Virus record (IMG/VR): IMGVR_UViG_3300017708_000345
Location: 1 to 59,494 of that record
Reading direction: 5' to 3' (one strand)
Source: a virus
DNA length: 59,494 nucleotides
Of the stretch, positions 53,201-59,494 are shown one piece after another. Under the pieces are notes generated by a model that did not search any database, was not told the origin of the DNA, and saw nothing but the letters and a program-made list of their open reading frames with translations. Both the position numbers and the translations under genes were made by a program. Position 1 is the stretch's first letter; every line of letters begins with the position of its first letter.

Positions 53201-54774
53201 CCGGGGCCTAAAGCTGCGTTCGCTAGACATTGTAAAGAATTGGGATCGTTTAACATTGTGTTTGGATTCGAGCCGTAAAAAACCTCTACTTGTGGATAGA
53301 GATACTTAACAACAAACTCCAACCACGGTGGCTGCTCCCTAGCTTGCAAGTCTGTATCAATATCTGGCAGTGCGCCAATAAAGAAAAGTAGTCTAGAGTC
53401 CAGTGATTTGTTGTCTGTAATATTGTTTACAAATAATTGTCCTGTTTTGAACTCTTCTTGGCTAGTTTCGGAGAAAATAATATCTGGACAGCCAAACTTG
53501 TTTACAATAATTTCTTTTATTTCTAATTGAACTCCATCGTCCTTGAGATCAAACTTGAATGTAATCTTCTCTAAGTTTTGATTGCTAAAGTTGCCTCGGA
53601 ACGTCGCAGGGTCTTCGAAAGTAAGGCCCGAACCGTCTTTAATCATTTGCTCAATTAGCTTAGCAAAGTTAAGAACCCTTTCGCCTTCTTGCCTCAAGTT
53701 TACATATACTTCATCTGTATCGTCTGGATTGCCGTATGGGTCTCTGGCTGCGTTATTACGCTCAATAATCTTTCCGCCGTCTAAAGTAGTCCACCTATCA
53801 TACTTGTTCTTGAAAGTTGCCATAGCTCGCTTAAAGCGACGAGCCATTGGGAAAAAGTCTCTCCCTGCTATTGTGACTTCGAGATCAGTTTGGAACTTTG
53901 CTGTTGGTTGGGATAAAAGTCTGTTTGGCACCCTGTCTAGATATTCAACAGGAATTGAAACAAGGATTCTTGTTCTCGCGTTTCTTTGTGGAGGAATTTT
54001 AAAAGCAAGATCTGTGTATGGAAGAATTTCTTCTACAACGTCTCTTTCTTCAGACTCTAGATCATATCCTTTCTTTGGTTGAGGTATTTGCCCTGCTGTG
54101 ACGCCCGATCCAATACCCTGCCCTATTAAGCCTCCTACTACTGTTGGCAAGATGCCAGCCGACGCGAAGCCTAAAATACCACCTACAACCCTGCCTGCTG
54201 TACGTCCGGGTCTGTTTTCTTTCTGAACGTAGTAATAGACCGTGGCGACATCTGATTTATTAAAGTAATCTAGTAATAGCCTGATGCCTCTTCTTCTGTA
54301 TTCTTCTTGGAAAGCTTGAGAGTTTAGAGTTTCAACGTTTGGACCGGGATCACCATTTAGAACAGGAGAGTTTACAGTAATTACAACATTTTGAGTACAG
54401 TTCTTTCCATTAAAAAATGTATCGCCGTTATCTAACAATCCCCAATCTGGAACATACGCGAATGGATTTTCTCTACAAACTGGGCAGGGCTCGGGCTCTT
54501 CACCGGGTAGCAGCGGGTCACACTCTAGAAACTTAAATTGATCAAGTGTTTGTGAGTGTTTATCACCTAGATCTTCACCTGTAGCTGTCAATAAACTACT
54601 TGGCCCGTCACTTTCAGGACTTAGAGAGAGTCTTTCGTTTTCATTTGGAAAAGTTGATGATGCAGCTTGCTGCATACTAAGAGTTTGATCAGTGGCTTCT
54701 GTCTCTAGTCCTTGACCTTCTACTCCAAACTCTTCTAATGATTCGCGGCCTGATGGCTTCCTAATTTTACCCAT
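47221..54774 (-). CDS. Giant virion/baseplate-region protein, 2517 aa
   Basis: This 7.6-kb gene has no single recognised family. Residues 1-95 are Ser/Glu/Pro-rich, with CPVC near 96. Residues about 185-235 are hydrophobic Gly/Ala/Val-rich (VVGGILGFASAGILPTVVGG), able to insert in a membrane. A very charged coiled coil lies at about 760-810 (RRADRELRQSDPEAF region). A His cluster (HVHTYEI; HIDISGAEHYHI; GHRHEIEV) lies at about 2230-2285. It follows the spike-like gene and precedes gp25, a position where baseplate hub or tape-measure proteins occur. Length and the membrane-like segment make a hub/tape-measure role possible but unproven. No gp29-, gp48- or gp54-like gene is seen. Confidence 0.75.
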   Translation of the reverse strand: MGKIRKPSGRESLEEFGVEGQGLETEATDQTLSMQQAASSTFPNENERLSLSPESDGPSSLLTATGEDLGDKHSQTLDQFKFLECDPLLPGEEPEPCPVCRENPFAYVPDWGLLDNGDTFFNGKNCTQNVVITVNSPVLNGDPGPNVETLNSQAFQEEYRRRGIRLLLDYFNKSDVATVYYYVQKENRPGRTAGRVVGGILGFASAGILPTVVGGLIGQGIGSGVTAGQIPQPKKGYDLESEERDVVEEILPYTDLAFKIPPQRNARTRILVSIPVEYLDRVPNRLLSQPTAKFQTDLEVTIAGRDFFPMARRFKRAMATFKNKYDRWTTLDGGKIIERNNAARDPYGNPDDTDEVYVNLRQEGERVLNFAKLIEQMIKDGSGLTFEDPATFRGNFSNQNLEKITFKFDLKDDGVQLEIKEIIVNKFGCPDIIFSETSQEEFKTGQLFVNNITDNKSLDSRLLFFIGALPDIDTDLQAREQPPWLEFVVKYLYPQVEVFYGSNPNTMLNDPNSLQCLANAALGPGLNPNTDFLTDILNSALDIGLNIPDAIVANFKNKSCMSTEELLAEYEKIDSGRDGKEYAEQYRKQLQRIKQIASSEKIAIQDPTFDIIIEEIQKAVSQNKRTNQLQAQKLGTAQAKAGEDLTKRKNRKQARKDKTNKITVEEVWQSILNRLGVCGFLDLILATADCVAKGLGEETATKALTDVAFNAMEDVHLERIFVGLPPEQQEAIFSNIRSELGSVPAPWDIGYINGPGITFAELNERKEQNKQERRADRELRQSDPEAFSEQREQDREARRDARQLERQSQIVPTPTGPSFGGIEIPGADLQFGSQSPGSGDALGTSLGNIQKQIVDSYRAALLDVLEVDQLLNELNKLPGAPIVAGLIASAKYNPCAVPLPLLSFSPRLDSFLNTIEADLCKWDGDITLPCLNPIGVNGELTFVEGLLNLARILGLAIYEALKQAALAMTMEILKRILDKILSVACDSIATLGANLLDLFSGSDHFRDLLKDNLCPDATDDQLLDALQAILAAASGPDATCLETLTNAEMSSFIDDISLMLTQGQVIQLLTGTASEETMRLALEVAATSDSECIREIFSNPDAFATFFPALGFFIPNLDELVEVLAPGAGSRNTFPCPDDIADILDDLRCDLLTEKGLSPQECRDQINDLKDEAIQDLQDLADILQNGPFANFPPLASGPGCPPDGFYPQIDPLVADLNASISETLFQKLEESHLRDLMRPINLVNGRGGVLNAVLADTRGRPWKHHNWLVGSFGSPNSQDLGLFEFYSNNAIREPYKGRAAPATDIYGNNLRGKDFGISLGGKSYGGYPPTVGAWMCKQLRDLNPSVKTQLSPEGFTSPSEARDAWRQADAINQDRIQLRINYLNAFFNEFEFDAGGPLAIKSPQKFATAKSEMLQAAKDKIFTGESLTDDPRAPDTSGKNRVWRVLNGKDISVAGQLVGGKKLSKWSTENRRAAGTNGQDFVDAFPVRAKLEEYPDVSSSDIQLNFRDFGDDPQQSEGSPPPNPLYSFELNYDYNLFDESGKLKRDNEYAVRVDVTYSSPSGKTLSRRQLRRNGDVEIPPSILDDPDYTYTKFEITSKGSVDQEVENYLVNLGTYGSPLQQLPTEATVLGALVPDLKASDTDVTDSYQIESMYKFFVRRFLQVSSDPEKVNQILDGDDLIRRYFSDQSNGAYDKVSTGFLKRVSQSIALGRSDIPLDRSNEDEDSGFLEPPEPDIDPVDSQNRREREKAAKIALNTISPAFQYGYDPYLEPVIEYLDPEKYGGLFARNLIKAGVDPERVPKPFYVQEQELGGWLDLAARLVPEVDGCEPARVPLYKLEDVSKRAAELCGKLTLDDRLKSDPLCAQEAPYDKILENGPASNIDGAIRAIARIYIVDIFIRATPAFIMFAMTEENYDDLLPAYVAQKIKAGLASDGRLFNGRASDTYYYRVIEQAYNTIRRKIASGLLNPETDLTEKERAARFVIEQEIQNFYDVFDGKEEALSSAAITSQNYMKRALSTPAAKTAIGLGYGSASFNKLRAKAAKDTAFREVMNRTEDQALVFLERYIREEFESLRQLYQDNIRSFVYDIDHLFLMSDAWVNGGVFGSGPFDVQSDPSNPETHNIKVGLPPSVQDRINELESVGPAGSPFATALKTVYEESNRNWPFVLERYIKIEDKLEPSADISGRSENLYNIVNIEDWDDFVRAKKAEGLSGDISKLWGEPSNNGQTTKIEDHVHTYEIDENGNGVTSAHIDISGAEHYHIIKDGVLERANLNSDDDGHRHEIEVTGWRFGLRLSYKFEDDQREVFEEIMNTISADKSLLDKSYILDSPEGPKYIIPIASAELPIPDQEFTLFDPESYDVYCLIKELIKTVEYKAWFRYMFPLSRFTSLMAIYISEGFFASLGTPGYPADGGDMWEVAGGKKSIGPTFRKWARGDDDVYDKTRDDARDIFTSLYDSAASIDFKEENNYNHRSRPDSVREALRPLLNFEDGLRWWQRGRRLKNRPFDQDGDECPDE

Positions 54775-55755
54775 TTAGTTCACCCTATTATGACGACTAT
54801 TGATATACTTGCAGCCAGAAACATTTAAGAAGTCTCCCTTTGCTGCATTAATCGCCTTCCTTTGAATTTCAAGATCAACAGCCTGTCTCTGAAGATCCGT
54901 CATGATTGTGGTTGCGGTTCCTATCCCTGCCGTCAAAGTAGCAACAACTGGCCCACCAGCGTTTGCCCCGGTGCGGGGTTCTAAAACTAAAGATACCATT
55001 TTTTGCATGTTTACAGTGATAGAAGTTAGCATATGATTAAGCCCTTCAATTCTTTCCATCATTGTTTCAAGGGCTGCTTGAAGATTTTCGCCTTTTGGAA
55101 TTGGTTGCAGAACTGGTCTCCTAGGAGCTTCGGTTGGTAGTTTTCTACCAGTATCTTCATCTTTGTTACCAGCAATAATATCAATTCCATGTATAATTCT
55201 AATTTTGCCGCCTCGTGAGTTTCTTGTGGCAGTTGTTCCAGAAACAATCTTAATACCTTTGCGAGCGACAATTCTGATTTGATCGGCACACATGCCAATT
55301 GCAGATTCAGCTACCGAGTTTCCTACATTACCCTCAGCTAAATCAAAGTATTGGTCAATATCTGCTCTCTGAGAGATATAAATTCTTGCAGCATCACCGG
55401 GGAGTCCCTTGCCTATGCTTCCAAAGTTTTTTGAAGCCTCAGCACCAATCCAAGTTTCTCCGTCTTCGTCAAATTTACCGCCCTCGGCAGGATCCCAGCC
55501 TTGCAAACCAACCACAAGGTCAATTGCTCCGCACATGGTATGGCCTCTTCCACCGTATCCTGAAGTAATGTCTGCATTTCTATCTCTGCCAATAATGATT
55601 CTTGCATTATTTCGAACTTCTTTTGGATAAACAATTTCAGCTTCAGCCCGTGCATATCTCGGCTGCTTTTCATCTAGCTTAGTATTGTCTAACCCTGCAA
55701 CGGGATTATTTCCTAATTTATGTTCAAATGGACTTAAAGTTTTTTTGTTTGACAT
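54775..55755 (-). CDS. Baseplate spike-like protein, 326 aa
   Basis: The middle of the protein (about residues 120-215) has strand repeats such as DAARIYISQRADIDQYFDLA, SAIGMCADQIRIVARKGIKI and GGKIRIIHGIDIIAG. These short V/I-x-G-x-x-I-x-I repeats resemble the beta-helical spike of gp5-type or PAAR-tipped proteins. The C-terminus has a helical region (ETMMERIEGLNHMLTSITVN) and ends at a small Cys/Tyr motif. It lies between the peptidoglycan hydrolase and the giant baseplate-region protein. A cell-puncturing or spike-associated role is inferred. SD is weak (AAGG, 13 nt before ATG). Confidence 0.6.
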   Translation of the reverse strand: MSNKKTLSPFEHKLGNNPVAGLDNTKLDEKQPRYARAEAEIVYPKEVRNNARIIIGRDRNADITSGYGGRGHTMCGAIDLVVGLQGWDPAEGGKFDEDGETWIGAEASKNFGSIGKGLPGDAARIYISQRADIDQYFDLAEGNVGNSVAESAIGMCADQIRIVARKGIKIVSGTTATRNSRGGKIRIIHGIDIIAGNKDEDTGRKLPTEAPRRPVLQPIPKGENLQAALETMMERIEGLNHMLTSITVNMQKMVSLVLEPRTGANAGGPVVATLTAGIGTATTIMTDLQRQAVDLEIQRKAINAAKGDFLNVSGCKYINSRHNRVN

Positions 55756-55782
55756 TTTTAGTGTTTTACCTTAATATTAAAA

Positions 55783-57015
55783 TTATAGAGAGGAGGTTGC
55801 GTCTCTATCACTAGCGTTCTTTTTGACAACAACTAAATATCGACCCGTGCTGATGGGAGTTCCGTCTGCATTCAAAGGTATTGTCATACCTTTTTTAACG
55901 GTAGAGCTTAGATTACCTCCTGCCAAATAAGCAATACCATCTTTAACAAGGTAAACAATATCTCCATGAGAGACGAAATCATCACCCGGACGGGGCCTTA
56001 CCAAAACATCTCCAACTTGCAAAACTACTCTTTCTCTTACTAAAGAATATAGACGCCACGGGCCTCCATCTGTTTGTCTATTCTCAAGTGCTGTTTGGCA
56101 GTAGGCTCGGTGTTTGGAGCTACCGGGGAACTCACCAGCATTTTTAAGAATCCAGCTAATAAAAGCCGCTGACCAAGCGGTCCATGTTTTGGGATCTCCA
56201 GTAGTAATAAATCCTGTGCCAAACTTGGGCGCGGAGCTATCATTAAAATATTTATTTAAAACAGATCGCATACCTGAACTATTTGTCTGTTTACCTGACC
56301 AAAGGGTAGCCTCGCCATCCACTCTTGATTTAATATCTGATATTTCGTCAGAAACCCAAGTTGTTCCGTAGGCTGGCTCTATAGCTGCTTCATATTCGAT
56401 TATTTTGTTTGTTGGTGAAGTACCGGGTTCTAAAGCAGTACCGCCCACAGTGGGGCCTTCACCATGCGCTGTTCGGGAGCCGCCTGCGGCGGAATCCAGC
56501 AGAGTATAATCGTCTTGCTGAGCAGCGTAAATAACATTAGTTATCTTGCCACTTCTGTAAGAAAAATTATCAAAAGCGACTGATACAATTGAATTTTTCC
56601 CCGGAAGATCAGGCTCAGAATCTGAATCAGGGGTATATTTCAGAACAGGATGCATCAAAATAAAAGATATTCTTTTGAGCGGGTCTGAATAAGAATTGGG
56701 ATCTGGTATATGTCCGTGGATTTCAGGAACTCTACAAAAGCAAAAAGCCTCTTTAACCCCTGTTCCTCTTTGGGCACTAGGAAGAATAGCTTTAATCAAT
56801 TTGTATAATAAGCTGTCTTTCTCTGGTGTACTAAAAGAAAGAAGCACTTGAGCATCAAAATTGAGGCGACTTTGAAGTATATCCTCATTCATTAAATTAG
56901 AGATAGATTCATTGTAAACAGCCGAAGCGTTGTCTTGAATCTGATCTCTAGTGACTGTAGGGACTTTCCTTCTTTGTGTTGTAGCGTTAAGCTCTCCGCG
57001 CTTAATCTGCGACAT
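55783..57015 (-). CDS. Tail-associated peptidoglycan hydrolase (DUF2272 domain)
   Basis: The product has 410 residues from the ATG at 57013-57015, 9 nt after GGAGG. The C-terminal 150 residues match the DUF2272 (NlpC/P60-like) layout. TWTAWSAAFISWILKNAGEF carries the W-S-A-A-F-I-S-W block, SSKHRAYC follows, then VLQVGDVLVRPRPGDDFVSH and GDIVYLVKDGIAYLAGGNLS, the 'G-D-x-V ... H-x-D-I-V ... G-G-N' order. Members hydrolyse cell-wall peptides. The N-terminal 260 residues are a virion-type region. By position beside the spike-like gene it replaces the lysozyme domain of T4 gp5, opening the wall during injection. It overlaps the preceding gene by 14 nt. Confidence 0.75.
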   Translation of the reverse strand: MSQIKRGELNATTQRRKVPTVTRDQIQDNASAVYNESISNLMNEDILQSRLNFDAQVLLSFSTPEKDSLLYKLIKAILPSAQRGTGVKEAFCFCRVPEIHGHIPDPNSYSDPLKRISFILMHPVLKYTPDSDSEPDLPGKNSIVSVAFDNFSYRSGKITNVIYAAQQDDYTLLDSAAGGSRTAHGEGPTVGGTALEPGTSPTNKIIEYEAAIEPAYGTTWVSDEISDIKSRVDGEATLWSGKQTNSSGMRSVLNKYFNDSSAPKFGTGFITTGDPKTWTAWSAAFISWILKNAGEFPGSSKHRAYCQTALENRQTDGGPWRLYSLVRERVVLQVGDVLVRPRPGDDFVSHGDIVYLVKDGIAYLAGGNLSSTVKKGMTIPLNADGTPISTGRYLVVVKKNASDRDATSSL

Positions 57016-57301
57016 CTTCTGAGCCTCCCTGTAACATATCAAAGATCTCGGCTCTATCAGTGTCTGACAGACCAGTATCACCAGCCTGTTGCTTGTAAAT
57101 TAAACTAGACACCTTCACCAATTGCTCGTTTGACCGTTGCAGGGTTTCAACATATTTGGCAGCAGTTTGGCCCACCACCTTGTGGTGCTCTTCGTCTTTA
57201 CTGATATAACGAATAACGTCATCAAGAAGCTCTCTTGTAACTTCCCTATCGTCTTGGATGTTTTTGATTGCTTCTTCTAGGTAGTGGTCCAGCTTTTTCA
57301 T
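57002..57301 (-). CDS. Small helical protein after the late sigma gene, 99 aa
   Basis: The protein is nearly all charged helix (MKKLDHYLEEAIKNIQDDRE; AAKYVETLQRSNEQLVKVSS) with no zinc or catalytic motif. It shares ATGA with the sigma factor stop and overlaps the hydrolase start by 14 nt, so the three are translationally linked. In T4 the gp55 sigma needs the coactivator gp33 and clamp gp45. This protein is a positional candidate for an accessory factor, but sequence similarity to gp33 is not visible. A role in tail assembly, as partner of the hydrolase, is equally possible. Confidence 0.65.
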   Translation of the reverse strand: MKKLDHYLEEAIKNIQDDREVTRELLDDVIRYISKDEEHHKVVGQTAAKYVETLQRSNEQLVKVSSLIYKQQAGDTGLSDTDRAEIFDMLQGGSEDVAD

Positions 57302-58011
57302 ATGTCGCCCTTATCCCAACGCTCACGGAAAACACGGTACTTGATACGCAACTTGTTTAGGTTATTAACAACTTGCTTCGTATTAAGACCTGTGATCTCC
57401 CGCATATATAAATAAATAGCTTTCTTATTAAAAATTTCTATATCTTCGGCACTTTCAAACAACATACGGATAGCATTTAGAACCTTTTCTTCGTTTGTCT
57501 TCATTTTATCGTGTTCCCAAGAATCAATCTCGTTCTTGAGGAAGTCAAAGAATTCAGAGTGCTCGCGCTTTTTATGATAAGGGTTGGTTGTTGAAATGTA
57601 CTTTAATTCTAGATCTTTTGGAAGATCAATAAACTCAATCTCTGTTCTGGTGCGCTTGCTTTGCTTCTTTACCTTGTGAATAAACCAATTCTTAGTGATA
57701 ACTGAGAAGTACGAGAAAGCTTTTGAGCCTCGGTTCACATCGTACTTGTCTAGGATAGTAATAAGCCAAACCTTGCACTCCTCTCTCAGAGAGTCAATAT
57801 TTGGGAGGGTTGTAAACTTATAGGTGAAAACGATTTTATCAACCATTTCATCAAACACTGGGCCGATAAATCTTGTGTATAGATATGTGCGCTCTTTTAC
57901 GTCTCTAGTGGCCACATAGTCAAGGATAGCCTTCTCATGCACTTCAGTGAAATACTTCTTCCCAGTGCCTCTTCTACGCCGTCTACGGACAGGTCTCTTC
58001 TCACTCGACAT
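57298..58011 (-). CDS. 55: Late transcription sigma factor (gp55-like)
   Basis: The product has 237 residues, longer than T4 gp55 (185). A basic N-terminus (RPVRRRRRRGTGKKYF) precedes the sigma region 2 core. LREECKVWLITILDKYDVNR is followed by GSKAFSYFSVITKNWFIHKV, matching the 'A-F-x-Y-F-x-x-I-x-x-N-x-F' signature of region 2 helices that bind core polymerase and the -10. The C-terminal part (INKKAIYLYMREITGLNTK-like helices near 200-225) resembles a helix-turn-helix (IYLYMREITGLNTKQVVNNL). It should direct host RNA polymerase to phage late promoters. Confidence 0.9.
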   Translation of the reverse strand: MSSEKRPVRRRRRRGTGKKYFTEVHEKAILDYVATRDVKERTYLYTRFIGPVFDEMVDKIVFTYKFTTLPNIDSLREECKVWLITILDKYDVNRGSKAFSYFSVITKNWFIHKVKKQSKRTRTEIEFIDLPKDLELKYISTTNPYHKKREHSEFFDFLKNEIDSWEHDKMKTNEEKVLNAIRMLFESAEDIEIFNKKAIYLYMREITGLNTKQVVNNLNKLRIKYRVFRERWDKGDI

Positions 58012-58324
58012 CTTGATCGTCCTCCTCTAGTAGGTCTTCGTTGCCTTCGAAAAGGGCAACAATATCAACGAAGTCTTCCAGTGTTGCAATCAAATCTTTA
58101 GAGTGATTAATTAATCCACCAAGAACGTCATCGCCATAAAACATTTCAAGTTCATGGACTGATACCAAGTGAGCTGAAAAAGCTAACACCTGCTCCACTA
58201 GGGAACCAAGGTTGTCGGACATGTAATATAAATCATTTAATAGCTTTCTTCCATACCAGATAAAGAAAACATTTAGTCCGACAGAAGCGATCAGCAAGCT
58301 AGTAAGTATGAATATCTCAGTCAT
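58001..58324 (-). CDS. Small membrane-anchored protein, 107 aa
   Basis: One N-terminal membrane segment (ILTSLLIASVGLNVFFIWYG) is followed by a conserved-looking cytoplasmic helical region (LLNDLYYMSDNLGSLVEQVL; HELEMFYGDDVLGGLINHSK) and an acidic tail (NEDLLEEDDQDVE). No enzyme motif is visible. It overlaps the sigma factor start by 11 nt and the zinc-ribbon gene by 8 nt. The function is unknown; it may act at the inner membrane in take-over or assembly. Confidence 0.7.
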   Translation of the reverse strand: MTEIFILTSLLIASVGLNVFFIWYGRKLLNDLYYMSDNLGSLVEQVLAFSAHLVSVHELEMFYGDDVLGGLINHSKDLIATLEDFVDIVALFEGNEDLLEEDDQDVE

Positions 58325-58565
58325 TCTCCAGCCCCCTCATCATTTCTTCTTTTTGCGCTTGCACTTCTCGCTTTGTATCTTCGATAAATTCCTTCACAAC
58401 CTCTCCTGCTTTCTGCTTCTTGTGGGAAACACAAAAAGGCAAAGAAGGAACCCTAGTTAAAGAACCCTCTTTACCACACTCGCAAAAAGCTAACTTTTCA
58501 GAAATTGAATGGATTTTTTCGAGATGGTCACCACAGACATCGCACCTATAAGTATACTTTGGCAT
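58317..58565 (-). CDS. FmdB-type zinc ribbon protein, 82 aa
   Basis: The first 35 residues, MPKYTYRCDVCGDHLEKIHS then CECGKEG, fit the FmdB/CxxC-CxxC putative regulatory zinc ribbon. The Cys pairs are C8/C11 and C28/C30, so the second pair is CxC rather than the usual CxxC. The rest is a Lys/Glu-rich helix (EFIEDTKREVQAQKEEMMRG). The role in phages is unknown; nucleic acid or polymerase binding is possible. The gene lies one position upstream of the membrane protein that precedes the late sigma factor. Confidence 0.75.
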   Translation of the reverse strand: MPKYTYRCDVCGDHLEKIHSISEKLAFCECGKEGSLTRVPSLPFCVSHKKQKAGEVVKEFIEDTKREVQAQKEEMMRGLEND

Positions 58566-58566
58566 A

Positions 58567-58761
58567 TTATTCAGCCAAACTTTCTTCTTCTTCGTTAAGC
58601 TTCACAAGCGGAGGGTTCATCACCACAAGTCCCTGCTCCGAAAGCTTAAATCGGAATCCCTTTAGAACTGGAACAATGTCGGACTGTTCCATTAGGGACT
58701 TTTGCAAGGCCATCATAAGCGATCCCATAGCCTGATCTGATAATGTCATTTCGTTATTCAT
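58567..58761 (-). CDS. Small conserved-looking protein, 64 aa
   Basis: The product is MNNEMTLSDQAMGSLMMALQ, then KSLMEQSDIVPVLKGFRFKL and a beta strand with an acidic tail. It has a helical N-terminal half with Met/Leu faces and no known domain. SD AAGGAG precedes the ATG by 8 nt, and the start overlaps the stop of the epimerase gene by 8 nt. It ends 1 nt before the zinc-ribbon gene's start codon. Regular ribosome-binding site and tight spacing support it as real; its function is unknown. Confidence 0.75.
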   Translation of the reverse strand: MNNEMTLSDQAMGSLMMALQKSLMEQSDIVPVLKGFRFKLSEQGLVVMNPPLVKLNEEEESLAE

Positions 58762-59494
58762 TTGTAATCTCCTTAATATAATCTGATAGAATAGTTTTGG
58801 CTCTCCAGCCTAGTTTTTCATTTGCATCTCTGGTGTCTGCCAGAGTTTCTTTTGATTCTCCCGGTCTTGCGGGTATATGCTTGATGTTATCACCAAACAT
58901 TTTTGCCACTTCGTTGAGAGAATAATTTTTACCTGTTCCTAAATTAAATATTTCTGCTTTCCAGTCACTCTTAGACATGAGATAAAGACCCTCGCAAATG
59001 TCTTGAACATGTGTAAAGTCCCTTCTCTGTTCTCCGTCTCCGACAACTGTCAAAGGTTGACCCTTCTTGAATTGCTGTTCAAATTTAGCAATCACTGGTG
59101 TGAACTCACCGATCAGCGGGTTTCTTGGTCCGTAAACGTTAAAGAACCTAGCGATAACTGTTGATAGGCCATAAATTTTCGAGTACATCTCACAGACTTC
59201 TTCTGAAAGCTTTTTACTGAAAGTGTAAGGGTTTTTATACTTGCCACCATAACAAGATGAAGAGCCAGCAAGCACCACTCTGGTATTGTAACGCCTAGCA
59301 AACTCACACACTGCAACAGTGCCTTGAACGTTGGTTTGCATCCACAGTTCAGGATTCTTGAAGCTAGGCTGTATCCTAGCCTCCGCCGCTAGATGGAAAA
59401 TACAATCATAATTTCTCTCTTGGAGTTTTGTAGTGATTAATTTAATATCTCCAATGAAGTTGTTGGCTTTGCTGTTTTCGTTTTCAATAAATCC
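58754..59494 (-). CDS. NAD-dependent sugar epimerase/dehydratase, 5'-truncated
   Basis: The first 51 visible codons run off the right edge, so the start and NAD-binding GxxGxxG lie outside. Visible features are CIFHLAAEARIQPSF (substrate/NAD loop), VVLAGSSSCYGG, NPYTFSKKLSEE with the catalytic Tyr and Lys (Y-x-x-x-K), ARFFNVYGPRNP, and GDGEQRRDFTHVQDICEGLY. These are typical of extended SDR enzymes such as UDP-glucose/UDP-GlcNAc 4-epimerases. An in-frame ATG at 59341 is internal, not the start. A phage copy could alter host surface polysaccharide or supply sugars for modification. Confidence 0.88.
   Translation of the reverse strand, partial: GFIENENSKANNFIGDIKLITTKLQERNYDCIFHLAAEARIQPSFKNPELWMQTNVQGTVAVCEFARRYNTRVVLAGSSSCYGGKYKNPYTFSKKLSEEVCEMYSKIYGLSTVIARFFNVYGPRNPLIGEFTPVIAKFEQQFKKGQPLTVVGDGEQRRDFTHVQDICEGLYLMSKSDWKAEIFNLGTGKNYSLNEVAKMFGDNIKHIPARPGESKETLADTRDANEKLGWRAKTILSDYIKEITNE

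Noticed and set aside
1-59494. tRNA genes, CRISPR arrays, insertion sequences, integrase or attachment sites
   Set aside because: Intergenic space is too short for tRNAs or arrays, no regularly spaced repeats are visible, and no recombinase motif is found in any supported protein.

Overview
The window is part of the genome of a strictly lytic, T4-related contractile-tailed phage (Caudoviricetes, myovirus morphology). The evidence is a terminase with both catalytic domains, a portal, a U9-type prohead protease, a scaffold, a gp23-type capsid protein, neck proteins, a tail sheath, gp6/gp25 baseplate wedge proteins, a gp55-type late sigma factor and a SbcCD (gp47/gp46) pair. I see no integrase, repressor, IS element, tRNA or CRISPR array. 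Every gene I support lies on the minus strand, so the biological reading direction is from high to low coordinates. Genes are packed end to end, often sharing bases as TAATG, ATGA or TGATG. The mix of T4-core genes with very long, divergent structural proteins suggests an uncultured marine/aquatic T4-like phage. The host cannot be determined from the sequence.

In reading order (right to left): 59494-57002 holds a truncated NAD-dependent sugar epimerase, small conserved proteins (one FmdB-like zinc ribbon, one membrane protein), the late sigma factor and a helical protein. 57015-43481 is a baseplate/tail-tip block: DUF2272 peptidoglycan hydrolase, spike-like protein, a 2517-residue giant, gp25, gp6 and a DNRLRE-like protein. 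43478-23415 is a virion-structural block led by a 3197-residue LamG-containing giant and ending with two paralogous structural proteins. 23409-18128 is a replication/recombination block: RuvC-like resolvase, DnaG-like primase, a 217-residue unknown, and SbcD and SbcC fused in one 1032-residue chain. 18098-17094 looks like a lysis cassette (holin, spanin-like and signal-peptide/coiled-coil proteins). 17093-2531 is packaging and head (terminase, portal, core/protease region, decoration candidates, ribosomal protein bS21 homologue, scaffold, capsid, neck), followed by tail completion and the tail sheath, which runs off the left edge.

Two promoter classes are visible. The replication block carries two near-consensus sigma70 promoters (TTGACA-N17-TATATT and TTGACA-N17-TATATA), which suit host-polymerase early transcription. 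One of them places its predicted start at the resolvase ATG, implying a leaderless message. In contrast, eight short intergenic or gene-junction sites in front of mostly structural and lysis genes carry a shared minus-strand motif, ACTA(T/C)TTA(T/C), 17-48 nt before start codons. I propose this as the late promoter read by the gp55-like factor in the same window. The most interesting items are this motif, the bS21 homologue translationally coupled to a virion gene, the SbcD-SbcC fusion, candidate capsid-targeting N-termini next to the protease, a terminator-like hairpin jammed against the protease ribosome-binding site, and the two giant virion proteins with His-x-His clusters. There is no gene-free stretch over 300 bases.
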